Shown here in pieces: positions 8,499-16,669 of a stretch of DNA of 53,323 bases. A program made the translations under genes and the position numbers. The DNA is from an uncultured Alphaproteobacteria bacterium (GTDB lineage: Bacteria; Pseudomonadota; Alphaproteobacteria; Rhodobacterales; Rhodobacteraceae): assembly GCA_902537215.1 (NCBI GenBank), contig CACBAM010000014.1:1-53323 (forward strand), read 5' to 3'. Below the pieces are notes generated by a model. It saw only the letters and a program-made list of their open reading frames with translations, searched no databases and was not told the origin of the DNA. Numbering within the stretch: position 1 is the stretch's first letter; every line of letters begins with the position of its first letter.

Positions 8499-10097
8499 TT
8501 AAACCTGCATTACTTTCTTATTGGTATGATAGCTTGCTTTATTGGCAACCTTTTTCAAATCTGGAAGAATCTCATCTAATATTTCTGCAGATGCAAGAAC
8601 ACCCGGCAATCCCGGCCCAGGATGAGTACCAGCTCCAACAAGAAAGAGATTATCAAGCTCTTCTGATATATTGTGAGGTCTAAACCAGGCGCTTTGAAAC
8701 ATTTGAGGTTCCAAGGAGAAACCACTTCCAAAATGGCTCAAATATCTTTCTTTAAAATCAAGGGGGGTCATAACATACTCGGTTTTTATTAATCGGCCCA
8801 GCCCAGGCAAAAGTCTTCTCTCTAAAACATCAAGTATTTTTGTCTTATAGCTTTTTTCAATGTCACGCCAGTGAATATCATTCTTAAAACTTAGGTTTGG
8901 AACGCAAGCCAATACATAAAAAGTATCGTCTCCTTTTGGAGCACAAGTTTTGTCAGTAACAGAAGGTCTATGTACATATAAACTCATTTCCTGAGGCAAC
9001 TCCCCTTTTATAAAAATATCATTAACCTCTTTTTTATAATTGGGTCCCACCAGAATTGTATGATGTCCAACATTCTTCCACTTTGATCTCGTTTTTGACG
9101 TGCCAAAATGCCAAACAAAGAGACTCATTGACCAATTCTTTGCGTCTAATTTATGTTTGGTCCACCTTTTCTTCTTTTGGTGCCCTAATAAACTATCGTA
9201 TGTATTCTGGAGATCTGCGTTTGACACTACATAATCCGCACTAATTTTTTCTCCAGTCTCCAACTGGACCCCAATTGCTCTGTTTTCTTTTGTTAATATT
9301 TTATTAACTGTTGTATTGAGTGTTACCTGACCTCCTGAGGATTTTATTTTTTCTGCCATTTTATTCGCCATGGCTTGAGCTCCCCCGTGAATATAGTAAA
9401 CACCGAATCTATGCTCCAAATAATTCACTAATCCCCACATGGAAGTAACAGTAAAGGGATTCCCACCTACAAAAAGTGGATGGAAACTTAACGCAAACCT
9501 TAGCTTGGAGTTGGATACATAGCTCGCTGCACTTCTATAAACTGACCTATCTGCTCTTAGAAGAGCAAAAATTGGAAGTACCTTTAGAGTATCCCATAGT
9601 CTATGCATGGGACTTCTTCCCATTGAGCCTTTTTTTGAAAACGCAAAATTATATTGCCTTTCTGACAAACGCATGAACTTTCGATATCCTTTAAGATCAT
9701 CCGGTGCAAATTTTTTAATTTGAGCCTCAAAATTTGATTTGTTGCCAGAAACTGAAAGAACATCATTATCTTCAAATATCAAATCATAATATGGGCTTAG
9801 CTTTTCTATTTTTACATGTTGACTTAGATCATCCCCACATCTCTTCCAAAGTTCTTCAAAGTTTTTTGGTAAAGTCAAAATCGTTGGACCTAGATCAAAT
9901 CTATGTCCTTTTTGAGTTTTGGATGACCCGCGACCACCAACATTTTGCAATCTATCAAAAACTTTGACATGGTACCCTTTTTCAGAGAGAAGCATTGCCG
10001 CAGACAAGCCTCCAAACCCTGCTCCAATAATAGCAACAGAAGTCTTTTCCACTTCTCTCTCACCATTAAAGTACGTTTCGTCGGTCTTTTTTAACAT
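8499..10097 (-). CDS. crtI: Phytoene desaturase
   Basis: CrtI performs the successive desaturations from phytoene to neurosporene/lycopene, an FAD enzyme at the membrane surface. The 532-residue protein shows the N-terminal fold VAIIGAGFGGLSAAMLLSEK (about residues 21-40), NVGGRGS, and the C-terminal LFLVGAGTHPGPGLPGVLAS signature. About 20 charged residues precede the FAD fold; the ATG at 10097 is the only conventional start. It leads the crtI-crtB-tspO transcript and is divergent from crtA across a short gap with one PpsR-type palindrome. Assignment as CrtI rather than CrtD rests on its partner crtB. Confidence 0.94.
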   Translation of the reverse strand: MLKKTDETYFNGEREVEKTSVAIIGAGFGGLSAAMLLSEKGYHVKVFDRLQNVGGRGSSKTQKGHRFDLGPTILTLPKNFEELWKRCGDDLSQHVKIEKLSPYYDLIFEDNDVLSVSGNKSNFEAQIKKFAPDDLKGYRKFMRLSERQYNFAFSKKGSMGRSPMHRLWDTLKVLPIFALLRADRSVYRSAASYVSNSKLRFALSFHPLFVGGNPFTVTSMWGLVNYLEHRFGVYYIHGGAQAMANKMAEKIKSSGGQVTLNTTVNKILTKENRAIGVQLETGEKISADYVVSNADLQNTYDSLLGHQKKKRWTKHKLDAKNWSMSLFVWHFGTSKTRSKWKNVGHHTILVGPNYKKEVNDIFIKGELPQEMSLYVHRPSVTDKTCAPKGDDTFYVLACVPNLSFKNDIHWRDIEKSYKTKILDVLERRLLPGLGRLIKTEYVMTPLDFKERYLSHFGSGFSLEPQMFQSAWFRPHNISEELDNLFLVGAGTHPGPGLPGVLASAEILDEILPDLKKVANKASYHTNKKVMQV

Positions 10098-10112
10098 ACT
10101 TGATCTTAAACA

Positions 10113-10130
10113 TGTCAGTTTTTTTTGACA
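10113..10130. promoter_or_regulatory. PpsR/CrtJ-type operator between crtI and crtA
   Basis: The 18-mer reads TGTCA, 8 bases, TGACA: the full extended form of the PpsR/CrtJ consensus and the best match in the window. It lies 15 bp in front of the crtI start and about 55 bp in front of the proposed crtA start, so a bound repressor could affect both divergent units. Confidence 0.8.
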
Positions 10131-10184
10131 ATATTTTTAATAAAAAATATGCTTTGAATTGAATAAGCCATTTTGGAGTAGATA

Positions 10185-10889
10185 ATTAAAACAATTACCA
10201 TAAGTTTTTTTAGGTTCCAGTCCATATTTGGCAAACTATGGGCTTTTTCACATATGGGGTTTTCACATCTATATATGAGAAGGATGAAAGGCCTGCAATT
10301 TTATAAACTTTTTGGAAGTGGTGTTGGGGAAGGCTTTACCCCTGTATTAAACCCTAATGTTTATGCTATCATGGCAGTATGGGATAGTGTAACCGATGCG
10401 GATCAAAACATAACAAACTCATCAATTTTCAAAAAATATAAAAATAGATCAAAAGAAAGTTGGACACTATATCTAAAACCTACCAGATCTTGGGGCAGTT
10501 GGGATAAAAGAAACCCGTTTGAAATAACTGATAATCTTAGTCAAACATTTCCTGTAGTAGCACTCACAAGAGCAACAATAAAAACGAGTATCCTTTTAAA
10601 GTTTTGGAAAAGAGTGCCAGATATATCAAAAACAATTGGGCTCAATAAAAATGTTTTATTTAAAATCGGCTTAGGAGAAATTCCATGGTTTCACCAGGTC
10701 ACCTTTTCAATATGGCCAAATCAGGAAAGCATGGATCAATTTGCTAGAAATCATGGGCCTCACAAAGAAGCCATCAAAGCTGTAAGGGAAAATAATTGGT
10801 TTAAAGAGGAACTCTATGCAAGATTTGCAATAGACAAACAAATTGGGCGATGGCCAGAAATAAACATAAATAAGGAAACAAGTGAATAA
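10185..10889 (+). CDS. crtA: Spheroidene monooxygenase, probable ATT start codon
   Basis: CrtA inserts the keto group that turns spheroidene into spheroidenone under oxygen. Family blocks include FYKLFGSGVGEGFTPV, VFKIGLGEIPWFHQVTFSIW and the C-terminal ENNWFKEELYARFAI. The first ATG (10254) would remove about 23 conserved residues. Upstream of it the frame stays open and reads KTITISFFRFQSIFGKLWAF, matching the known N-terminus MQTVTLSIFRF. The codon at the methionine position is ATT (10185), 6 bases after GGAG (10175-10178); the next in-frame codon upstream is ATA and then TAG. I therefore annotate an ATT start giving 234 residues. The gene heads crtA-bchI-bchD-bchO and overlaps bchI by 8 bp. 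Confidence 0.93.
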   Translation: MKTITISFFRFQSIFGKLWAFSHMGFSHLYMRRMKGLQFYKLFGSGVGEGFTPVLNPNVYAIMAVWDSVTDADQNITNSSIFKKYKNRSKESWTLYLKPTRSWGSWDKRNPFEITDNLSQTFPVVALTRATIKTSILLKFWKRVPDISKTIGLNKNVLFKIGLGEIPWFHQVTFSIWPNQESMDQFARNHGPHKEAIKAVRENNWFKEELYARFAIDKQIGRWPEININKETSE

Positions 10890-11895
10890 GTATTTTCCAT
10901 TCTCAGCAATAGTTGGACAAGAACAAATGAAACTTGCTCTGATTTTGACAGCAATCGATCCATCAATTGGCGGCGTACTAGTTTTTGGAGATCGAGGCAC
11001 TGGGAAATCAACCATAGTTAGATCGCTCGCGGGATTATTACCAAAGCAAAATTTTGTAATAGATTGTTCCTTTAATTGTCAGAATTCATTTAATCTATGC
11101 GATCAGTGTAAAAAAAAGAAGTCTCTTGAGTTTGAAGAACGTTCAACCCCTGTTATAGATCTTCCCTTGGGGTCAACGGAAGACAGAGTTGTTGGAGCGC
11201 TAAATTTAGAAATAGCGTTGACTGAGGGTAGGAAAGTATTTGAGCCGGGCTTACTAGCCAAAGCAAATAGTGGCTTCCTATATATAGATGAGGTCAACTT
11301 GCTAGAGGATCATATCGTTGATCTGCTTTTAGACGTTGCCGCATCAGGAGAGAACCTAGTCGAAAGGGATGGAATATCAATAAGACACTCATCAAAGTTT
11401 GTCTTAATTGGTTCAGGGAATCCCGAAGAGGGTGAACTCAGACCGCAGCTACTTGACAGATTTGGTTTCTCAGTAAATGTAGGTTCTCCCTCTGAAATAT
11501 CACAAAGAATTGAAGTGATTAAAAGAAGAGATGAATTTGAAAGAGATCCTCAAAGTTTTTTACGGAAGTGGAGACGGAAAGATTTAACAGTTCAAAAAAA
11601 AATAATTCATGCAAAAAATACTCTAGATAATATTAAGCTTGACGATGGTATTTTATCAAAGTGTGCTGAAATTTGTATCGCGGTGGGCTCTGATGGATTG
11701 AGGGGAGAACTAACACTTTTGAGGGCTTTAAGAGCACTCTGTGCGTTTAATGGATTAACAAGGCCCACTTTAGAGGATATTAGAGAGATAGCTATTTACA
11801 CTCTTAGCCATAGACTGAGAAGGGATCCATTGGATGATACAAGTTCAGAGGTGCGCGTGAAAAGAAAAGTCAATGAACTTATAGATGGCACATAA
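10882..11895 (+). CDS. bchI: Magnesium chelatase ATPase subunit I
   Basis: BchI is the AAA+ motor of magnesium chelatase, which inserts Mg into protoporphyrin IX at the start of bacteriochlorophyll synthesis. The sequence shows Walker A FGDRGTGKST (about residues 33-42), the BchI insertion with EERSTPVIDLPLGSTEDRVVG, Walker B FLYIDEVNLLEDHIVDLLLD (about 131-150), and sensor-1 and arginine-finger regions (IGSGNPEEGELRPQLLDRFG). It starts with GTG inside the crtA stop context, with AGGA upstream, and overlaps bchD by 11 bp: both junctions suggest translational coupling, fitting the stoichiometric BchI-BchD complex. Length is typical at 337 residues. Confidence 0.96.
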   Translation: MNKYFPFSAIVGQEQMKLALILTAIDPSIGGVLVFGDRGTGKSTIVRSLAGLLPKQNFVIDCSFNCQNSFNLCDQCKKKKSLEFEERSTPVIDLPLGSTEDRVVGALNLEIALTEGRKVFEPGLLAKANSGFLYIDEVNLLEDHIVDLLLDVAASGENLVERDGISIRHSSKFVLIGSGNPEEGELRPQLLDRFGFSVNVGSPSEISQRIEVIKRRDEFERDPQSFLRKWRRKDLTVQKKIIHAKNTLDNIKLDDGILSKCAEICIAVGSDGLRGELTLLRALRALCAFNGLTRPTLEDIREIAIYTLSHRLRRDPLDDTSSEVRVKRKVNELIDGT

Positions 11896-13591
11896 AATTG
11901 ACTTTCTTGAGCATGAGCTCGATGTAAATGCTCTCATCCAGGGCATATTAACAATTAGTAGTATCGATCCCTCTCTTGGTTCTTTATCTGTAAAGGCTAA
12001 CTATTCAACCGAAAGAGAGGTTTTTCTATCGAACCTTTTATCGCTATTGAAACCAAAACGATTGAAAAAAATTTATCCCTTTCAAAACCCAACCGACTTT
12101 GCCAAGAACATAAACATGATCGACACGCTAACCTTGGGTATGCCAAAATATAACGAAGATATATTCTCATCCGATAACATTGCTTTAATTTTAACTAATA
12201 CTGAAAAAATGGAAAAAGGTCTAGCCACATTTTTGAGATGCAAAATTAAGGACAACAACAACAAATTCTTTATTGCATTAGACGAAAGCGAAAGTAATGA
12301 AGTGCCCAGAGCAAATCTTTCCGACTATCTTATTTTTTCTATAAATCTAGATGGAACAAGATATAAAGATTTGAAAAAAGTTTCTATTAATAGAAAAAGA
12401 ATTGCTCAGGCTAGAGAAAATCTAGTGACGGTAGAAACCAATGAAAAAATTCATGATTACTTAATCGCGTCTGCCGAAATGTTTTCTATTTCCAATATGC
12501 ATACGATTTTCAGCACCCTAAAAGTCGCTAAGGCGATATGTGCTTATAAAAGGGAAAAAACTGTTTCCAGAGAAGACATAAACCTAGCAATTTCTCTTTC
12601 CATGATACATAAGGCAAAACAAATTCCGGAATTTAACCAAGAGAAAAAAGAGGAAGCATCCGAGGAAGAACAATTAAGGGATGATAATGAAAGTAAAGCA
12701 AATAGCTCAGAACTAAATAGTGAAGACAGGAAAATGCTTATAGATGCTCTTAAAATCTCTCTCCCAAGCAACCTCATCGAGAGTCTTTTGTCAAAAAATT
12801 CTCCGTCTATTAGTTTTGGGGAAGCAGCAGGATCTGGAGAAAGAAACATTAATTTCTCTGCAGGCCGTCCTATCCCTTCAATTAATAGAAAATATTCCTC
12901 TGACAAAAGAATTGATTTGCTTGGAACACTTACGAGAGCCATCCCTTGGCATAAGCTAAGATCTTCTTCTATTTCAAAAAATAGAAAAATAATCATTTAT
13001 CCACAAGACATTATGATAAAAAGATTTGAGAAACAGTCTGAAAGACTCTTAATATTTTTAGTTGATGCCTCCGGTTCTAATGCTATTGGACGGTTAAACG
13101 AAGCAAAGGGAGCTATCGAGATAATATTGTCCGATGCCTATGCAAAGCGAGATAATGTTGCTCTCATTTCTTTTAGTGGGTTGAAAGCTGATCCTTTACT
13201 TTTGCCTACAAAATCTCTTGTGACAGCCAAGAAAAAATTAAGTTCACTGCCTGGAGGTGGTGCTACACCTTTGGCTAATGGTCTACTCGAAGCATTTAAT
13301 ATGGCTGATGCTGCTAGATCCCGAAGTATAAAACCTATTATTATCCTGTTATCTGACGGTAGGGGAAACATGACGCTTGATGGAGTGGGAGACCGTGTTA
13401 AGGCTATTGAGGATACAACCTATATAGCATCATTAATAAAACGAAACTCCATCAACAATATCTTTATTGATACGTCTAGAAGAAAAACACCAATGGCTGA
13501 AGAGCTTGCGAGAGAACTAAACGGCCATTATTTTCAGTTGCCAATGGCTAATTCCAGCAGCATTTCAAAAGCAGTTCAGCAATCGATTTAG
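11885..13591 (+). CDS. bchD: Magnesium chelatase subunit D
   Basis: BchD is the platform subunit that assembles with BchI and contacts the porphyrin-bearing BchH. The N-terminal half is a degenerate AAA+ module without a usable Walker A; a Glu/Asn/Ser-rich charged linker follows (about residues 255-285, EEKEEASEEEQ type). The C-terminal half is a von Willebrand A domain with the MIDAS motif LIFLVDASGSNA (about 390-401), then GGGATPLANGL and LSDGRGN. The 568 residues agree with the family. It overlaps bchI and is followed 9 bp later by bchO. Confidence 0.95.
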   Translation: MAHKIDFLEHELDVNALIQGILTISSIDPSLGSLSVKANYSTEREVFLSNLLSLLKPKRLKKIYPFQNPTDFAKNINMIDTLTLGMPKYNEDIFSSDNIALILTNTEKMEKGLATFLRCKIKDNNNKFFIALDESESNEVPRANLSDYLIFSINLDGTRYKDLKKVSINRKRIAQARENLVTVETNEKIHDYLIASAEMFSISNMHTIFSTLKVAKAICAYKREKTVSREDINLAISLSMIHKAKQIPEFNQEKKEEASEEEQLRDDNESKANSSELNSEDRKMLIDALKISLPSNLIESLLSKNSPSISFGEAAGSGERNINFSAGRPIPSINRKYSSDKRIDLLGTLTRAIPWHKLRSSSISKNRKIIIYPQDIMIKRFEKQSERLLIFLVDASGSNAIGRLNEAKGAIEIILSDAYAKRDNVALISFSGLKADPLLLPTKSLVTAKKKLSSLPGGGATPLANGLLEAFNMADAARSRSIKPIIILLSDGRGNMTLDGVGDRVKAIEDTTYIASLIKRNSINNIFIDTSRRKTPMAEELARELNGHYFQLPMANSSSISKAVQQSI

Positions 13592-13600
13592 AGCATAGAG

Positions 13601-14479
13601 ATGGTTAATGATACTACAAATAATTTTTGGCCATACTCTGAATATAGTAAGTTTCTTGAGACCGATAATTTTGTTTGGCATTATCAATTAATTGGGAAAC
13701 CAGGCAACCCTATTATACTCCTCATCCATGGAGCTGGAGCTTCTTCTCATTCTTGGGCCAATCTAATACCAAAACTTCATGAGTTCCAAGTTTTGGCGGT
13801 TGATCTACCTGGGCATAGATTCTCAAAGATAAAAAAAGGAATACGACCTCAACATGGTACTATTGTGAGGGATTTAATAATTCTTTTTGAATCATTACAG
13901 ATTAAACCAAACGTCTTTGTAGGTCACTCTATCGGTGCAGCAATCGTTTTGTCTTTATCCATTATCTATGAGGGACCACTGTCATCCATAGTTCTTATAA
14001 ATGGTGCTCTGGAGAGATTTGAAGGTCCAGCTGGAATGATTTTTCCATTAATGGCACGCGTGTTTTATGCGAGCCCTTTAACAAAATACTGGATAAGGCT
14101 TTTTAACAGTGCCGAAACAAGTCTTAGAAAATTCCTTTCAATATCTGGGAGCAATCTTTCTATTAAAAATATTGACTACTATATAAAACTCATGACTGAT
14201 GAGGACCATGTTACCGGCACTCTGGCATTCATTTCTAATTGGAATATCGGCGACATCGAAAAAACACTTAAAAAAGTCAGTGTTCCAACTCTTTTCTTAG
14301 CAGGCATGCGCGATGGAATTGTAAACTATAAAACATCCGTAAGAGCTCACAAAAAAGCATTTAACGCTAAAATAAAGCTCTTTGAAAGTGATGGCCATTT
14401 GATCCACGAAGTTTCAAGTGCAAAAGTTGCCAAAGAAATTAATTCTCTTTATGGGCGACGTCACACTAAGTCCCTGTAA
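13601..14479 (+). CDS. bchO: Magnesium chelatase accessory alpha/beta hydrolase BchO
   Basis: BchO is an alpha/beta-hydrolase-fold protein always found behind bchID; its exact reaction is not established, though a role near magnesium chelation is generally assumed. The sequence shows the oxyanion region LIHGAGASSHSW (about residues 41-52), the nucleophile elbow VGHSIGAA (about 107-114), and a late SDGHLIHE with the candidate catalytic histidine. At 292 residues it is full length. It is the last gene of the photosynthesis cluster, and its 3' end overlaps the convergent enoyl-CoA hydratase gene by 14 bp, marking a sharp cluster boundary. Confidence 0.9.
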   Translation: MVNDTTNNFWPYSEYSKFLETDNFVWHYQLIGKPGNPIILLIHGAGASSHSWANLIPKLHEFQVLAVDLPGHRFSKIKKGIRPQHGTIVRDLIILFESLQIKPNVFVGHSIGAAIVLSLSIIYEGPLSSIVLINGALERFEGPAGMIFPLMARVFYASPLTKYWIRLFNSAETSLRKFLSISGSNLSIKNIDYYIKLMTDEDHVTGTLAFISNWNIGDIEKTLKKVSVPTLFLAGMRDGIVNYKTSVRAHKKAFNAKIKLFESDGHLIHEVSSAKVAKEINSLYGRRHTKSL

Positions 14480-15239
14480 ATCTTGGTTTTTCTTTTCTAA
14501 AAAACGACTGAACTGCCGATTTAAAATCGTTGCTTAGCATCAGATTATCTTGTTCTCTGGCTTCGTGAGCGAACCTATCACAATAAGCTTTAAAAGTATC
14601 TTCACGCATCACTTGCTTTGCAGCAGATGCAGCTAAAGGCGATCTTTCCGCCAATTCTTTAGCCCAGCTTCTAACGTCATCAATAAAGCTACCATCCTGA
14701 AATATTTTATTTGCCAATCCATAGTTTAGACACTCCTCTGAAGATAAATGACTGCCTGAGACAATCACCTCTAAAGCTTTTCTATACCCAAGAGATTTTT
14801 GAAGAAGGTACGTTGCTCCTCCATCAGGGACCAAGCCGATATTTGAAAATACCATTGAAATGCGAGAAGAGGCTGCCATCACTGTGAAATCACAATTCAT
14901 AGCTAAAGCAGTGCCTATACCAGCAGCTGATCCATGCACAGCCGCAATAAATAGTTTTTTGCTTTTGGATATTATCTCAAATATCGGAAAATATTCATCT
15001 AAAAGTTGTTTTGAAGGAGGCATTTGCCCTCCGTCATTTAAATCGGCGCCAGCACAAAAACCAGGACCCTCTCCTCTCAATATCACTATTCTAGTATCTT
15101 TATTTGAATCAATTTGTCCCAAGTTTTCAGCGAGACTTAATCTGAGTTCTGTATTAAATGTGTTATAATTTTCTGGCCTATTAATTGAAACCTCAACTAT
15201 GTGGTCCGTTAAATGCTCTACTTTTATAATTTCTGACAT
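14466..15239 (-). CDS. Enoyl-CoA hydratase/isomerase family protein (PaaG-like)
   Basis: This is a crotonase-fold acyl-CoA hydratase or isomerase of 257 residues. The oxyanion-hole segments are visible as FCAGADLNDGG (about 61-71) and AAVHGSAAGIGTALAMNCDF (about 99-118). The motif NIGLVPDGGATYLLQKSLG (about 132-150) resembles PaaG-type isomerases, which have Asp at the catalytic region instead of the paired Glu of classical hydratases; substrate cannot be fixed from sequence. It is transcribed toward bchO and is divergent from the MFS gene. A general enoyl-CoA hydratase of fatty-acid or aromatic catabolism is the safe call. Confidence 0.85.
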   Translation of the reverse strand: MSEIIKVEHLTDHIVEVSINRPENYNTFNTELRLSLAENLGQIDSNKDTRIVILRGEGPGFCAGADLNDGGQMPPSKQLLDEYFPIFEIISKSKKLFIAAVHGSAAGIGTALAMNCDFTVMAASSRISMVFSNIGLVPDGGATYLLQKSLGYRKALEVIVSGSHLSSEECLNYGLANKIFQDGSFIDDVRSWAKELAERSPLAASAAKQVMREDTFKAYCDRFAHEAREQDNLMLSNDFKSAVQSFFRKEKPRFTGT

Positions 15240-15315
15240 TTAATTCTTTCCTATTATAGATTAACTTATACGACTATTGTTATTTAAGAATACAAGCTTT
15301 TAACTGGCAATTTCA

Positions 15316-16536
15316 ATGATCAATATAGATTTTTATATAAAAAATTTACGCTGGCTCTATGTAGTATTTATTCTTACTTTTTGTTCTGCTTTTGGTCAGA
15401 CTTTCTTCATTTCATTATATTCAGGAGAAATTAGGGCTGCTTTTGAGTTAACCCATGGCCAATGGGGACTGATCTACTCTTGCGCGACTTTATCTTCAGC
15501 AATTCTAATCCTCTTTGTGGGTGGTTATGCAGATAGAATTTCAGCTAAAAGAATCAGCACGTTGGTCATTTTTGGATTGATAGTTTTTGTATTTTTAATG
15601 GCAAACAATACTTCTACTTGGGGGCTAGTTTTTATCATTCTAGGCCTCCGTTTTTTTGGTCAAGGAATGCTTGGGCACATATCAATGGTCTTTTGTGGCA
15701 AATGGTTTTTTAAAAATAAGGGGAAGGCGGTCGCTGTTGCAAACTCAGGTTACACTCTTGCAGAAGCTATAATGCCCACAATATTTGTTGCTTTAATAGG
15801 CCTTCTAAGTTGGCAGGTCAGCTGGTATGTATCGATAATAATGAGCATACTAATATTAGCCTCGGTGAGGTTTCTTACTAAAACAGAGCGAAACAAGGGC
15901 ACCAAGCCACAGAAAGAAAATCGACAGGTAGGCATGTTGAAAAAATCATGGAAGCGGTCCGAGATGTTAAGGAGTTGGGTTTTTTGGGCAGCAGTGCCGG
16001 GGCTTATGACTTCCCCCTTGATTACAACGACCCTTTTCTTCCACCAAGTTCATTTAGTGGAAATAAAAAGTTGGGATCTTTCAACATATGTACTATTCAT
16101 TCCAGCGTATTCAGCTGCAACTCTTTTTTCTCTGTATTTAATTGGTTATTTGGTGGATAAGCTTTCCACAAAAATTATTCTACCTGTTTTTCTTTTTCCT
16201 CTGATCTCAGGGTTATTATTCTTGTCGATCGCTACAAGTTACTTAGACTTACTCCTTATCTTTATCCTATTAGGTTTAAGCGCGGGGGCATACATCGTAG
16301 TGTATGGAACTTTTTTTCCAGAATTCTTTGGATCTTTATATCTGGGGTCAGTGCGCACGGTTGGAGTAACCATTATGGTTTTCAGTTCTGCTATAGGACC
16401 TGTTTTAAGTGGTTATTTTATAGACTTAGGCTATCTCATTGATCATCAGTTCAAATTTTTTGCTGCATTTTCAGCGTTTTCTTCCTTATTATTTTTAACT
16501 ATCAATATTAGAGTAAAGCTCCCTGAAAATGCTTAA
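15316..16536 (+). CDS. MFS transporter, monocarboxylate/oxalate-formate antiporter type
   Basis: A 406-residue integral membrane protein with about 12 hydrophobic segments in two halves and a charged central loop near residues 195-215 (TERNKGTKPQKENRQ). The motif GGYADRISAKR between helices 2 and 3 is the MFS signature. The overall pattern fits the monocarboxylate/OFA branch. It overlaps a 46-codon ORF that abuts the acetoacetyl-CoA synthetase gene, so a role in uptake of a small carboxylate such as acetoacetate or hydroxybutyrate is a reasonable inference, not shown by motifs. Confidence 0.8.
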   Translation: MINIDFYIKNLRWLYVVFILTFCSAFGQTFFISLYSGEIRAAFELTHGQWGLIYSCATLSSAILILFVGGYADRISAKRISTLVIFGLIVFVFLMANNTSTWGLVFIILGLRFFGQGMLGHISMVFCGKWFFKNKGKAVAVANSGYTLAEAIMPTIFVALIGLLSWQVSWYVSIIMSILILASVRFLTKTERNKGTKPQKENRQVGMLKKSWKRSEMLRSWVFWAAVPGLMTSPLITTTLFFHQVHLVEIKSWDLSTYVLFIPAYSAATLFSLYLIGYLVDKLSTKIILPVFLFPLISGLLFLSIATSYLDLLLIFILLGLSAGAYIVVYGTFFPEFFGSLYLGSVRTVGVTIMVFSSAIGPVLSGYFIDLGYLIDHQFKFFAAFSAFSSLLFLTINIRVKLPENA

Positions 16537-16669
16537 AGTAAAAAATTCAAAAGCGCTTATGATTGAATTTATGTTGCGTTACGAAAACAAAGAAGAACCG
16601 AAGCAAGCGAATGCGGAATATATAATAAATAACACTAGTGAATTAGTAAAAATATTAAGAGGCCTCTAA
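16529..16669 (+). CDS. Small ORF (46 aa) between transporter and acetoacetyl-CoA synthetase
   Basis: An ATG at 16529 lies inside the last codons of the MFS gene, and the stop at 16667-16669 is directly followed by the ATG of acetoacetyl-CoA synthetase. The product of 46 residues is soluble and charged (MLKVKNSKALMIEFMLRYEN at the start, VKILRGL at the end). No family is recognised. The exact filling of the gap, with an overlap on one side and zero spacing on the other, argues for a translated, coupled ORF. It could also be a chance open frame of a leader region. Confidence 0.5.
   Translation: MLKVKNSKALMIEFMLRYENKEEPKQANAEYIINNTSELVKILRGL

Noticed and set aside
12544-12996. 150-codon minus-strand frame opposite bchD
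   Set aside because: It is antisense to the charged linker region of bchD; its Ser/Leu-rich text is what the complement of Glu/Asp/Lys codons produces.
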